Shown one piece after another: positions 9,406 to 18,144 of a DNA stretch of 64,000 nt. Numbering within the stretch: the stretch's first letter is position 1; each line of letters opens with the position of its first letter. The translations under genes were made by a program, and so were the position numbers. The DNA is from Actinoallomurus soli (GTDB lineage: Bacteria; Actinomycetota; Actinomycetes; Streptosporangiales; Streptosporangiaceae), in assembly GCF_024055715.1 (NCBI RefSeq), contig NZ_JAMXMV010000024.1, forward strand, positions 36,907-100,906. Reading direction: 5' to 3'. A model generated the notes under the pieces. It was given only the letters and a program-made list of their open reading frames with translations, searched no databases and had not been told where the DNA came from.

Positions 9406-9441
9406 GCCGCCGGCGGGCGCGGGCCCGCGCCCGCCGGCGGC
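9406..9441. terminator. Perfect 36-bp palindrome between convergent genes
   Basis: The left half (9406-9423, beginning GCCGCCGGCGGG) is exactly complementary to the right half (9424-9441), so all 18 pairs match. It fills most of the 57-bp gap between two convergent genes and can act as a bidirectional terminator. The practical loop would be formed by the central GGGCCC. Confidence 0.8.
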
Positions 9442-9454
9442 CCGCCACGGCGGC

Positions 9455-10468
9455 TCAGGCGGGCTGGACGGCGTCGATCTCGGCGAGGATCTCGCGCTTG
9501 CGGTCCTCGCCCAGGAAGGACGCGCGAACGCCGTTGCGGGCCAGATCGGCGAGCTGCTCGCGGCCGAGCCCCAGGTCCCGCGCCGCCACGCGGTACTCGT
9601 TGGTCAGCGTCGTGCCGAACATCGGCGGGTCGTCGCTGTTCAGGGTCACGTACAGGCCCTCGGCCAGCATCCGGGGGAGCGGGTGCGCGGAGATGTCCGG
9701 CACCTGCTTGGTGCAGACGTTCGAGGTCGGGCACACCTCCAGCGGCAGCTGCGTCTCCCGCAGGTACGCCACCAGCTCCGGGTCGTCGAGGCAGGCGATC
9801 CCGTGCCCGATCCGCTCGGCCTTCAGCTCCCGGATCGCCTCCCAGATCGTCTCCGGACCGCTCATCTCCCCGGCGTGCGGCACGCTGTGCAGCCCCGCGG
9901 CGATCGCGGCGCGGAACGCGTCCCGGATCGACTGCTGGTGCGAGAGCCGGTCCTGCTCGACGCCGCCGATGCCGAAGCCGACGAGCTTCTCCGGCGGGTG
10001 GTTGAGTGCGTGGTCGAGGGTTCCGCGGTCGGCGTCCTCCCCGAACTCGCCGGGGATGTCGAAGACGTAGGCGACCTCGATCCGGTCCGCGACCTCACGG
10101 GCGGCGAGGTCCAGCGCCTCGGTGACGGCCGGCATCGTCATCCCGACCGACACGTGGGAGTACGGCGTGACGGTCAGCTCGACGTACCGGACGTTCTGCG
10201 CGGCCAGGTCCCGTGCCACCCCGGTGACCAGCGTCGCGACGTCCTCCGGCTCCCGGATGAGGCCGTTGACCGCGAAGTAGACCTCGGCGAAGTGCGGGAA
10301 GTCGCGGAACTCGAAGAACTCCCGCAGGGCCGCCTCGTTCGTCGGCACGGTGTGGCCGGTGTGCCGCCGGGCCAGCTCCAGCACGGTCGGCACGGACGCC
10401 GAACCGACCAGATGAACGTGAAGTTCGACCTTCGGCAGCGCGTTGATGAAGTCATCGTTGACGGTCAT
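9455..10468 (-). CDS. Adenosine deaminase-family amidohydrolase
   Basis: Protein of 337 aa from ATG at 10468. Zinc-site motifs of the ADA family are present: H17-x-H19 (ELHVHL), HAGE in the middle, and SDDP near the C-terminus, together with VCPTSN. The usual reaction is deamination of adenosine to inosine in purine salvage. Related actinobacterial enzymes also deaminate aminodeoxyfutalosine for menaquinone synthesis, so the substrate is not certain. No clear ribosome site precedes the ATG, so the message may be leaderless. The gene converges on the flavoprotein gene across the 36-bp palindrome. Confidence 0.85.
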   Translation of the reverse strand: MTVNDDFINALPKVELHVHLVGSASVPTVLELARRHTGHTVPTNEAALREFFEFRDFPHFAEVYFAVNGLIREPEDVATLVTGVARDLAAQNVRYVELTVTPYSHVSVGMTMPAVTEALDLAAREVADRIEVAYVFDIPGEFGEDADRGTLDHALNHPPEKLVGFGIGGVEQDRLSHQQSIRDAFRAAIAAGLHSVPHAGEMSGPETIWEAIRELKAERIGHGIACLDDPELVAYLRETQLPLEVCPTSNVCTKQVPDISAHPLPRMLAEGLYVTLNSDDPPMFGTTLTNEYRVAARDLGLGREQLADLARNGVRASFLGEDRKREILAEIDAVQPA

Positions 10469-10599
10469 GCGGGGGAAGCTAACAGCGCCGAATCCCGCCG
10501 AGCCAGAGATTTCCGCCGAACCTGACACCGATTGGTCAATTTCCGCACAAGCCGGGACTGTGGCCCGCCGCGGGGCCATGGTCCCGGTGAGGTCGGCCG

Positions 10600-10989
10600 C
10601 TACCAGCGGAGCAGCCAGGCGAGGACGCGGCCGGCGACGAGGTAGACACCGGCGGCGAACAGCCAGTTCTCCGTGAGCTGCTTGCGCGCGTCGCCGTTGC
10701 GGAACACGTCGTGGAACGGGGTCGCCAGCCAGGTGCCGGCCCGCATCACGGCGTGCACCACGTCGTTCGCCTGGTTGGCGCCGCCCCAGGTCAGCGCGAT
10801 GCCGAACAGCAGGATGAGGGTGATCGTCCAGGCGGCCAGCCACACGAACGCGCTGAGCCCGTCATGCCGCTGGAACCGCCGGACGCGCGTGGTGTCCCAG
10901 CGCCGGGTCCGGGAGTCGCTCACCGCCGGGGCCGAGGCCGTCGTCTCCGCCGCCGAGTCGCGCCGACGCCGCCATATCTGCGTGGCCAT
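10600..10989 (-). CDS. Small membrane protein, unknown function
   Basis: Protein of 129 aa with a basic N-terminus (RRRRD, then RRWDTTRVRRFQRHDG) and two hydrophobic segments, about 46-66 (LSAFVWLAAWTITLILLFGI) and 109-128 at the C-terminus. AGGAGG six bases before the ATG supports the start. Similar short two-TM proteins without assigned function are common in Streptosporangiales; no catalytic motif is visible. It lies 131 bases upstream of the deaminase gene on the same strand. Confidence 0.7.
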   Translation of the reverse strand: MATQIWRRRRDSAAETTASAPAVSDSRTRRWDTTRVRRFQRHDGLSAFVWLAAWTITLILLFGIALTWGGANQANDVVHAVMRAGTWLATPFHDVFRNGDARKQLTENWLFAAGVYLVAGRVLAWLLRW

Positions 10990-11183
10990 CTGTTCCTCCT
11001 CAGAGGCCCGAGTTTTGACGGAGTTGTCCCTCAGAGAAAAGCCACTAAACGGTCACTTCCTGTAATCGCCTGCGATGAACCATGTCGTCCTGACATGGTG
11101 AGCAGCCGAATCGAAGGTCCGTTCGCCCTCGACCCGCGGGAAGGAGAGAGGCGCTTCGTGCGGAGGAGGGCGCGTTGTCCTAG

Positions 11184-11345
11184 TGTGCTTTCGTCGACGA
11201 GTCCGAGTCCGAGTCCAACCGCGAACTCGATCCCGACGTCTATATCCTCGCCGCGTCCATCCTGCCGCCCGAATCCAGGGCGGCTGTACGCGAAGCGATG
11301 GTGCGGTCGCGCCTGCCGGGTGAGCGCAAGGTGCACTGGTATCAC
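11184..11345 (+). pseudogene. Remnant resembling a DUF3800-like gene
   Basis: The reading frame opens directly after an in-frame TAG (11181) and has no start codon before 11298. It encodes CAFVDESESESN, then VYILAASILPP, then LPGERKVHWYH. An N-terminal FVDES plus a VYILAA strand is the pattern of actinobacterial DUF3800-like proteins that begin with a short acidic motif. After HWYH the similarity stops and all three frames look degraded as far as 11490. I call it a truncated relic; assignment to the family is from pattern memory only. Confidence 0.4.
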
Positions 11346-11491
11346 GCATGGCGATTTCAAAGTCGGTTGCCTGACCGTTGCGGTCGTGCCGTCGGATACG
11401 CGGATCTGCCCGAGCACAATGGCGTCCTGGCCGGCCGCCCGGTGGGTCATCGCCGAAAACAGCACCAGCGGCCGATGATCACGGACGCTGT

Positions 11492-12112
11492 TCAGCGCGG
11501 ACGCAGGCTGTCGAGGAAGTGGCGGGTGCGACGGTCGTAGTCCTCGCGGCGGGGTCTGGGCATCTCGCGCAACGCGAGGCCGTTGGCGACATCGGCCCAG
11601 AAGAGGTCACCGGGGGTGAGGTCCGCGCGGAGCACTCCGGAGTCGCGGCCGGCTTCCACGATTTCGGCGGTCGCATCGGTGACCGCTTTGGCGAGCCTGG
11701 CCAACTGCTCGGACTCCGAGTACGTCGCCAGCATGACGTCGGTGAAGGCGGGCTCGCGGTACTGCAGATCGCGCCGGGCGCCGACCCAGCCGGAGATGCG
11801 TTCCCACGGGTCATCCGCGCGGCGCGCCGCATCCATTGCCGAGTACAGCTCAGAGGTGACCAGTTCCTCGATGACCGCGTCGATCAGGCCCTTCCGGCCT
11901 CCGAAGTGGTTGTAGATCGTGGCCTTGCTGACCCCCGCGGCGGCCGCGACCTGCGCCAAGGGGGTGCCGAGCCCGCGCCCGCGGAACGCGGTCAGCGCGG
12001 CCGCCCGGATCTGAGCGACGTTGCGCGCGGCATCGGCGCGAAGCGACCCGCCACCGCTCCCGGCGGCCTCATCGGCGGCAGGGGCGGTGCCCTTGCCCGG
12101 TTCTGACATCAT
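11492..12112 (-). CDS. TetR-family repressor
   Basis: Protein of 206 aa. The ATG at 12112 has GGAGG six bases upstream; longer in-frame starts would run through the operator palindromes. An N-terminal linker rich in Gly/Ala precedes a classic TetR HTH (about 30-75; TPLAQVAAAAGVSKATIYNHF). The C-terminal helical domain is of the type with a bacterial TetR_C fold and offers no ligand clue. It is divergent from an SDR gene, and the 104-bp gap carries two copies of a CACGTG-centred palindrome, so autorepression plus control of the SDR is likely. Confidence 0.9.
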   Translation of the reverse strand: MMSEPGKGTAPAADEAAGSGGGSLRADAARNVAQIRAAALTAFRGRGLGTPLAQVAAAAGVSKATIYNHFGGRKGLIDAVIEELVTSELYSAMDAARRADDPWERISGWVGARRDLQYREPAFTDVMLATYSESEQLARLAKAVTDATAEIVEAGRDSGVLRADLTPGDLFWADVANGLALREMPRPRREDYDRRTRHFLDSLRPR

Positions 12113-12129
12113 GAGCCCCCTCCGGTAAC

Positions 12130-12145
12130 TTGACCACGTGGTCAA
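12130..12145. promoter_or_regulatory. TetR operator copy 1
   Basis: TTGACCACGTGGTCAA is a perfect 16-bp palindrome, 18 bases upstream of the TetR start codon. It is the left member of a pair with centres 34 bp apart, a spacing close to three helical turns, which would place both on one face of the DNA. Confidence 0.8.
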
Positions 12146-12163
12146 CTTAACCATAGGGTCAAG

Positions 12164-12179
12164 TTGACCACGTGGTCGA
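12164..12179. promoter_or_regulatory. TetR operator copy 2
   Basis: TTGACCACGTGGTCGA differs from copy 1 at one position only. It lies 37 bases before the SDR start codon, where it would overlap the SDR promoter or leader. Confidence 0.78.
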
Positions 12180-12216
12180 CAATGCCCTGTCAACCGGATT
12201 CTAGGAGCAGCCGCCT

Positions 12217-12951
12217 ATGCCGAAATCCATTGCCGTGGTCGGGGCCGGCCCCGGACTCGGCCGAGCCGTCGCCCGTCGCTACGCCCGCGAGGGCTACACC
12301 GTCGTCCCGATCGCCCGCCGGCAGGAACCGCTCGACGCGCTGGCGGCCGAGCTCACCCGCGCCGGAGCCACCGCGCATCCCCTCACCGCCGACCTGTCCG
12401 ACGAGCGCGCGGTGCCCCGGCTCGCCGAGCAGATCCGCGCCAGGGTCGGCAGCCTCGATGCGATCTACTACGGGCCCTCGGTGCGCGGATACATCCCCGT
12501 CCTCGACCTGACCGCCGACCAACTGCGCGACCTGATGCCGCTCGCCGTCTACTCGCTCGTGGACCTCGTGCACGAGTTCCTGCCGGACATGCTCGACCGG
12601 AAGCAGGGAGCGGTCCTGGTCGCGATGGCCGCCGGCGCCGTGCAGGGAATGCCGCAGCTGTCCGGCACCGCCGTCCTGGCCGCCCAACGCAACTACCTCC
12701 AGGCGCTGCAGGCCGAGGTGACCGAACAGGGCGTCCACGTCGGCAGGCTCTACATCGGCGCGGTGATCGAGCACAGCGCATTCCACCAGCAGCAGGAGAC
12801 CGCCCGCGCCACCGGCCAGCCGGTCCTGGACATGCCCGTGGTCGACCCCGACCAGCTTGCCGACTTGCTCTGGAGCATGCAGAGCAGTACACACGAACAC
12901 GAAGTCCTCCACCCGAAGGACCTCTTCGACCGAACCGACCAGTCACACTGA
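12217..12951 (+). CDS. Atypical SDR-fold protein without the catalytic Tyr/Lys
   Basis: Protein of 244 aa with a Rossmann nucleotide motif at the N-terminus (VVGAGPGLG, residues 6-14) and overall SDR length. Where classical SDRs have S-x12-Y-x3-K, this protein reads QLSGTAVLAAQRNYLQAL, so neither Tyr nor Lys is at its normal place. It may bind NAD(P) without being a normal oxidoreductase, or use another chemistry. AGGAG nine bases before the ATG supports the start. It is transcribed away from the TetR gene under the paired palindromes, so its expression should respond to that repressor's ligand. Confidence 0.8.
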   Translation: MPKSIAVVGAGPGLGRAVARRYAREGYTVVPIARRQEPLDALAAELTRAGATAHPLTADLSDERAVPRLAEQIRARVGSLDAIYYGPSVRGYIPVLDLTADQLRDLMPLAVYSLVDLVHEFLPDMLDRKQGAVLVAMAAGAVQGMPQLSGTAVLAAQRNYLQALQAEVTEQGVHVGRLYIGAVIEHSAFHQQQETARATGQPVLDMPVVDPDQLADLLWSMQSSTHEHEVLHPKDLFDRTDQSH

Positions 12952-13071
12952 TCACGGGTAACGCCGATCAGTGTCGCCCGCTGGTGTCACACCGGCGGGC
13001 GATGGACCACAAGGGGCGTGGAGGCGGCCGTCCCCACCTCCACGCGTCTCCCCACCACTGCAGAGGGCGCC

Positions 13072-13284
13072 GTGTCCCACCCCAATGCCCGGCTGACCGT
13101 CCACGGCAGAAGGCTCCTGGTCGACCGGATTCGGTCCGGCAGGCCCATCGCCCACCTGGCCGATTAAATGGGCATCTCCCGCACCACCGCCCATAGGTGG
13201 GGCCGTCGTTGGCGAGCCGAAGGCGACGCGGGCCTGTACGACCGCTCCATCAAGCGGGCGAACCGCCGCGGATCGCCGGGTTAG
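13072..13284 (+). pseudogene. IS481-family transposase N-terminal remnant
   Basis: From GTG 13072 the frame reads MSHPNARLTVHGRRLLVDR, then RIRSGRPIAHLAD, then an in-frame TAA (13165), then MGISRTTAHRWGRRWRAEG, then DAGLYDRS, ending at TAG 13282. This is the HTH head of an IS481-type transposase (sequence order HGR, IAHLA, TTAHRW, GLYDRS). The stop lies inside the helix-turn-helix and the DDE catalytic part is missing, so it cannot act. No terminal inverted repeat was recognised. It occupies the 403-bp gap between the SDR and kinase genes. Confidence 0.75.
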
Positions 13285-13354
13285 TCAGTGATCGTTAAAG
13301 TGGGCCCTCGGGAAGTCCGGTGCCGCCTCCGGACAATCGCGTGCGTGTGGGGGT

Positions 13355-15400
13355 GTGGTGGAGTCGCTCGCGCCGGGAGATCCTGCGCACATCGGCCCAT
13401 ACAAGCTGGTCGGGCGTCTTGGCGCCGGCGGGATGGGGCGGGTCTATCTCGGTCGTGATGTCGACGGCCGGCAGGCGGCCATCAAGGTGGTGCGGGCCGA
13501 ACTCGCTGACGAGCGGGACTTCCGCCGCCGGTTCGCCCGGGAGGTCAAGGCCGCCCGTGCGGTCGACGGCAGGTACACCGCCGCGGTCTTGGACGCCGAC
13601 CCCGATGCCGAAACTCCGTGGCTGGCCACCGCCTACATTCCAGGCTCCTCGTTGGCCGACCACGTGGCCGATCACGGTCGGATGGACGAGGGCGAGTTGC
13701 GTCGCCTGGCGGCGGGTTTGGCGTACGCGCTGTCGGCGATCCACACCGCAGGGCTCATCCACCGCGACCTGAAGCCGTCCAACATCCTCCTCGCCGGTGA
13801 CGGTCCCCGCGTCATCGACTTCGGCATCGCCCGGGCAGCCGAAGCCAGCGCCCTCACCCGCACGGGTGTCACGATCGGGTCCCCCGGCTACATGTCCCCT
13901 GAGCAGATCAACGGCCGGCCCGTGGAGACACCCAGCGATGTCTTCTCGCTCGGCGCGGTGCTCGCCTACGCCGCCACCGGCCGCTCCCCGTTCGGCGCGG
14001 GTGCCACCCCCGCTCTGCTCTACCGGGTCGTGCACAATCCGCCCGACCTGAGCGACGTCCCCGCCGCGCTGCTGCCGCTGGTCAGCGCCTGCCTGGACAA
14101 GCGCCCGGCGGCCCGGCCGACCGTCCAGCAGATCCTGGCCACCGTCGTGCCACCGGTGATGGTCGCCCCGACCATCACCGAATTGCCCGAAACGCACGTC
14201 GAACCACCCGACACCCACGTCGCCACCAGAACGCTGCCTGTGAGGCCGGTGCTCAGCCGGCGGCGCGTCCTGGCCGCCGGAGGCGCTGCCGCGATCACCG
14301 TGACCGCCGCAGTGACCGCCCCCGCGTTCCTGACCGGGTCGCGAAAGAAACGCCGTACCAACGGCCCCAGCCCCGCTCCGGTCGATACGCGCTCGGTCAA
14401 CCCGCCGCGGATCCTGTGGCAGCTGACCGTCAACACCGGGACTCCTGCGGTCGCCACCCGGGATACGGTCCTGGTGACCGAGAATGCCGAGACGGACGAT
14501 GGCGAGGTCAACGGGACGCTGTCCGGTCGGGATCCCGGGAACGGCGCGCGCCGTTGGAAGTGGTCCGCTCCCGCCACGCCGGCGATCCGCGCGGTCGCCC
14601 AGGATCACAACACGCTCTACGTGGCCACCGAGTCCCGGCTCTACGCCCTCCAGGAGTCCAGAAGAAAGCAGCTGTGGTCTGCCAAGGCGCCTTTCTCCGT
14701 GATCGATGTGGCGGACACCGCGGTGGCGGGCTGGACCCGGGACGGTTCTGCCGTCTCGACCCTGATCTGCCTGGATCGGACGCACGGCCACCAGCGATGG
14801 ACCTACAGCGCCGGGGCCGCCGACACGTCTTGGATCAGCGTCTCCGACACGACCGTGGCCTTCGCCGATGGCGGGGAGATGACCGCTCCGAACGTCTACG
14901 CCATGGACACGGTGACGGGCAGGCAACGCTGGCAGTTCGCCGCCGGCAGGTATCTCGGCCCTCCGTTGGCCACCAGCGACGCCGTGTACGTGGGCGGTCA
15001 GGAATCATCGCCGTTCTGCGCGCTCGACGCCAAGACCGGTCAGGTCCGCTGGAAGGCCGCGTTCGGGCAGACCGACGTGGCCCCGGCGGCCGATCAGTCA
15101 ACGGTGTACGTCATCGACGACAGTGCCAACACCCTGCACGCTCTCAACGTCACCGACGGCTCCGAACGGTGGAAGTTCGAAGGCATGGCCTTCCGAGGCG
15201 TGTGGGGCCCGTTCAGCGGCATCGTCTACCTGACCGGCTACTACGACATGGCCTACGCCCTGCACGCCGAAACCGGACGCCTCCTGTGGAGCTACCACGT
15301 GACCAAGCCACAGCAAGCCGCCACCACCGGCGACGGCACTGTCATCCTCACCTGCTCCACGGCCATGAACAAGAACACCGTGTACGGCCTACGCGCGTAG
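13355..15400 (+). CDS. Receptor-type Ser/Thr protein kinase with extracellular PQQ/beta-propeller domain
   Basis: Protein of 681 aa. PknB-type kinase domain: Gly loop GRLGAGGMGRVY (20-31), Lys44 (AAIKVV), catalytic HRDLKPSN with Asp138, DFG at 155-157 and the SPGYMSPEQ activation segment. A juxtamembrane Pro/Thr-rich linker follows, then a membrane segment at about 308-335 preceded by SRRRVL, which looks like an internal twin-arginine-type anchor. Residues 360-681 contain repeated W-x-Y/A-G blades typical of PQQ-binding-like beta-propellers, expected outside the cell as sensor. Start GTG 13355 (or 13358) has only a weak ribosome site. It stands alone, so its substrates are unknown. Confidence 0.92.
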   Translation: MVESLAPGDPAHIGPYKLVGRLGAGGMGRVYLGRDVDGRQAAIKVVRAELADERDFRRRFAREVKAARAVDGRYTAAVLDADPDAETPWLATAYIPGSSLADHVADHGRMDEGELRRLAAGLAYALSAIHTAGLIHRDLKPSNILLAGDGPRVIDFGIARAAEASALTRTGVTIGSPGYMSPEQINGRPVETPSDVFSLGAVLAYAATGRSPFGAGATPALLYRVVHNPPDLSDVPAALLPLVSACLDKRPAARPTVQQILATVVPPVMVAPTITELPETHVEPPDTHVATRTLPVRPVLSRRRVLAAGGAAAITVTAAVTAPAFLTGSRKKRRTNGPSPAPVDTRSVNPPRILWQLTVNTGTPAVATRDTVLVTENAETDDGEVNGTLSGRDPGNGARRWKWSAPATPAIRAVAQDHNTLYVATESRLYALQESRRKQLWSAKAPFSVIDVADTAVAGWTRDGSAVSTLICLDRTHGHQRWTYSAGAADTSWISVSDTTVAFADGGEMTAPNVYAMDTVTGRQRWQFAAGRYLGPPLATSDAVYVGGQESSPFCALDAKTGQVRWKAAFGQTDVAPAADQSTVYVIDDSANTLHALNVTDGSERWKFEGMAFRGVWGPFSGIVYLTGYYDMAYALHAETGRLLWSYHVTKPQQAATTGDGTVILTCSTAMNKNTVYGLRA

Positions 15401-15550
15401 CGGGCCCGTCGCGCACCATCAGGAACTCGCCGAGCGCCACACGACCGGCCGGGGCTAGGCCAGGAGCTGTTCGCGACCTGAACACTCCACTTCCGTAGCG
15501 CTCCACAGAGGGGCTTACAGCCGGTCAGTCATCGGGCGGATCTTTCGCGT

Positions 15551-15567
15551 CACGGTCTCCGACCGTG
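15551..15567. terminator. Hairpin between the kinase and M1 peptidase genes
   Basis: CACGGTC-TCC-GACCGTG forms a perfect 7-bp stem with a 3-base loop, 150 bases after the kinase stop and 90 bases before the peptidase start. It could instead be an operator for the peptidase. Nothing else was recognised in this 257-bp gap. Confidence 0.4.
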
Positions 15568-15657
15568 GGCGGACGCGCACGATCCGCTCCCTTTGCCAGC
15601 CTCTAGGGAGATACCACCGACCGTATTGCGCCGGGAACCCCCATGAGAAAGGTCTCC

Positions 15658-17172
15658 ATGAAGCCCCGTAACAAGCGAACGGCCCGATGCCTCGCCGTCG
15701 TCTCCGTCGCCGCCGCGCTGTCGGGCGTGACCGTGCCCGCCGGTGCCCGTCCCGCCGAGGGGACGCCCGGCGCGGCGAGCCTGGGGGATCGCCTTTTCCC
15801 CTCCCTGGGCAACGGCGGCTACGACGCGCGTTCCTATGACGTGGCCTTCGACTACCGCCCGGCCGTTGCCACCATGGCGGCGCGCGTCACGATGACGGCG
15901 ATGGCGACGCAGAACCTGTCCCGCTTCAGCCTCGACTCCGCCGGACAGCGCATCCGTTCGGTGACGGTGAACGGCAGGCCGGCCGGCTTCCGTACCGCCG
16001 GGGAGAAGCTCTTCATCACACCACCCAGGTCGCTGCCCGACGGGCACCCTTTCGTCACCACCATCCAGTACGTCGCCGACCGCGACGCGAATCCGGCCTC
16101 GCCGGCGGTGAAGATGCCGCAGGGCATGGCCTGGCCCTGGAAACCGTGGGTCAACGCTCCGGACGGGTTCGCCGTGATGGGCCAGGCCGACCGTTCTCAC
16201 GTCATCTTCCCCAGCAACGACCACCCGAGCGACAAGGCCGTGTTCACCTTCCGGGTGACGACTCCGGCGGACCGCACGGCGGTGGCCAACGGCACGCTCG
16301 TTGAGCGGCGTACCACCAACGGCCGGACGACGTTCGTCTACCGCATCGACCGCCCCATCCCGACCGACGTCGTGCAGATCGCGGTCGGCAAGTTCACCCG
16401 GACCGACGCCGTCGGCCCGTTCGGGCTCCCGCTGCACAGCTACGCCCCGACCGCACAGGCCGCCAAGCTCGCACCCGCGATCGCGCGCACCGCGGACCAG
16501 GTCGCCTGGGCCGAACGCACGCTCGGACTGCCCTTCCCCTACAGCACGTACGGGATCCTCGGCGCCCCGAGCGGGTACGACGGGGTGGCGCTGGAGACAC
16601 CGACCATCTCGACGTTCCCGGCCGCCGCCCTCGCCCAGCCGGACGAGAAGGAGTCGCCGACGCAGGTGCACGAGCTGATCCACCAGTACTTCGGCGACAC
16701 CGTCTCGCCCCGTACGTGGGACGACATGTGGCTCAGCGAGGGCCACGCGATGTACTACCAGTTCCGGTACACGTCCGACCGCGGGTTCGAGCCGATGGAC
16801 CAGATCATGAAGGAGATCTACGCCGACGAGGCCCACCAGCGGCCCATCGTCGGCCCGCCCGCGCACATGAAGAACGCGGTCGGCGTGCTGTTCGACACCG
16901 ACGCGCCGGGCGCGCTGACGCTGTACGCGCTGCGGCAGGTGGTCGGCGACCAGACGTTCCAGCGGATCGAGCGCACGTTCTACACCACCTACCGGTACGG
17001 CTCCGCGACGACCCAGGACTACATCGCCGTCGCGAACCGCGTGTCCGGCCGGAACCTGACCGGTCTCTTCGACGCCTGGCTGTACGGCGCGAAGACCCCG
17101 CCGATGCCCGGCCACCCCGACTGGACCGGCCGGCAGCCGTCGCCCTCCGCGACACCTTCATCCGCCCACTGA
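15658..17172 (+). CDS. Secreted M1-family zinc peptidase (second paralogue)
   Basis: Protein of 504 aa. I prefer the ATG at 15658 because GAAAGG lies five bases upstream; the ATG at 15643 has no ribosome site and adds only five residues. A signal peptide covers about residues 1-30 (ending PAGA). Zinc motif HELIH at 338-342 with the third ligand Glu361 in WLSEGH keeps the HExxH-18-E spacing. In place of GxMEN it has GVALETP (310-316), as in divergent secreted M1 proteins. It is only distantly similar to the M1 gene at 1057-2421. The predicted role is extracellular peptide trimming. A strong terminator follows. Confidence 0.88.
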   Translation: MKPRNKRTARCLAVVSVAAALSGVTVPAGARPAEGTPGAASLGDRLFPSLGNGGYDARSYDVAFDYRPAVATMAARVTMTAMATQNLSRFSLDSAGQRIRSVTVNGRPAGFRTAGEKLFITPPRSLPDGHPFVTTIQYVADRDANPASPAVKMPQGMAWPWKPWVNAPDGFAVMGQADRSHVIFPSNDHPSDKAVFTFRVTTPADRTAVANGTLVERRTTNGRTTFVYRIDRPIPTDVVQIAVGKFTRTDAVGPFGLPLHSYAPTAQAAKLAPAIARTADQVAWAERTLGLPFPYSTYGILGAPSGYDGVALETPTISTFPAAALAQPDEKESPTQVHELIHQYFGDTVSPRTWDDMWLSEGHAMYYQFRYTSDRGFEPMDQIMKEIYADEAHQRPIVGPPAHMKNAVGVLFDTDAPGALTLYALRQVVGDQTFQRIERTFYTTYRYGSATTQDYIAVANRVSGRNLTGLFDAWLYGAKTPPMPGHPDWTGRQPSPSATPSSAH

Positions 17173-17196
17173 GCGAGCCGCGGTGACCGCCGCACC

Positions 17197-17233
17197 CGTG
17201 GACGGCCGGATCGCAGGAGCCCGGCCGTCCACG
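17197..17233 (+). terminator. Hairpin terminator after the M1 peptidase gene
   Basis: CGTGGACGGCCGG (17197-17209) pairs perfectly with CCGGCCGTCCACG (17221-17233) over 13 bp around an 11-base loop. It begins 25 bases after the peptidase stop codon. Confidence 0.75.
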
Positions 17234-17357
17234 CGGGTCGGCACGGAACCGGGCCGCACAGTCCGGGACGAGCGCGCGGGCCGGGTACGGGCGTGCGCGA
17301 GCATGGACGCCGGTGTCCTGGCCTGTGCGGGCCGGGCGGTAGGGCGAGGGAGATTCC

Positions 17358-18056
17358 ATGCGGACGATCGGGATGCTCGGTGGCATGAGCTGGGTGTCGA
17401 GCGCGGAGTACTACCGGTTGGCCAACGAGGTGGTCCGGGAGCGGCTCGGCGGCCTGCACTCGGCGCGGCTGGTGATGGCCTCCGTCGACTTCGCCGACGT
17501 CGAGGAGCTGCAGATGAGCGGTCGCTGGGAGGACGCCGGGCGGCTGCTCGCCGACGAGGCGCGCAAGGTCGAGGCGGCGGGCGCCGACCTGCTGCTGATC
17601 TGCACGAACACCATGCACAAGGTCGCCGACCAGGTTCAGGCCGCCGTCGACATCCCGCTGCTGCACCTGGCCGACAAGACCGCGGCGGCGGTCACCGCCG
17701 CCGGGCTGTCCACCGTGGGGCTTCTCGGCACGGCGTTCACGATGGAGCAGGACTACTACCGCGACCGGCTCGCGAGCCATGGGCTCACCGTGCTGGTCCC
17801 GCCTGCCGCCGATCGCGCCGAGGTGCACCGCATCATCTACGACGAGCTGTGCCTGAACGTGATGTCCGACGAGTCGCGCCGGACCTACCGGCGGGTCATC
17901 GCGGGGATGGTCGACGCCGGCGCCGAGGGCGTCATCCTCGGCTGTACCGAGATCGAGCTGCTCGTCGGTGCGGCCGACAGTCCCGTGCCGGTCTTCCCCA
18001 CCACCCGGCTCCACGTGGCGGCCGCCGTTGACGCCGTGCTGCGGCCCGTGCCGTGA
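17358..18056 (+). CDS. Aspartate/glutamate racemase-family protein
   Basis: Protein of 232 aa with the family start MLGGMSW, and the two acid-base cysteines Cys82 (ICTNTMH) and Cys196 (LGCTEIELL) that define cofactor-independent Asp/Glu racemases. It is of the YgeA/RacX type (COG1794), where broad amino-acid racemase activity has been described. GAGGGAG precedes the ATG by about five bases. It is monocistronic, and converges on the OmpA-type gene. A role in cell-wall or D-amino-acid metabolism is possible. Confidence 0.87.
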   Translation: MRTIGMLGGMSWVSSAEYYRLANEVVRERLGGLHSARLVMASVDFADVEELQMSGRWEDAGRLLADEARKVEAAGADLLLICTNTMHKVADQVQAAVDIPLLHLADKTAAAVTAAGLSTVGLLGTAFTMEQDYYRDRLASHGLTVLVPPAADRAEVHRIIYDELCLNVMSDESRRTYRRVIAGMVDAGAEGVILGCTEIELLVGAADSPVPVFPTTRLHVAAAVDAVLRPVP

Positions 18057-18144
18057 CGAACGACTCCGGACGCGTGGCACCGGGCCGGACACGCCATGCG
18101 GGACGAACCCGCTGCGCTCTCGAGTTCACCTCCGCACCGGGCGT

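Noticed and set aside
11031..11465. A 144-codon open frame on the minus strand in the gap
   Set aside because: No ribosome site, no similarity to known families and it overlaps the DUF3800-like relic on the other strand.
13295..14926. A 543-codon open frame on the minus strand
   Set aside because: Antisense to the kinase gene; composition is Gly/Arg/Asp-rich without motif.
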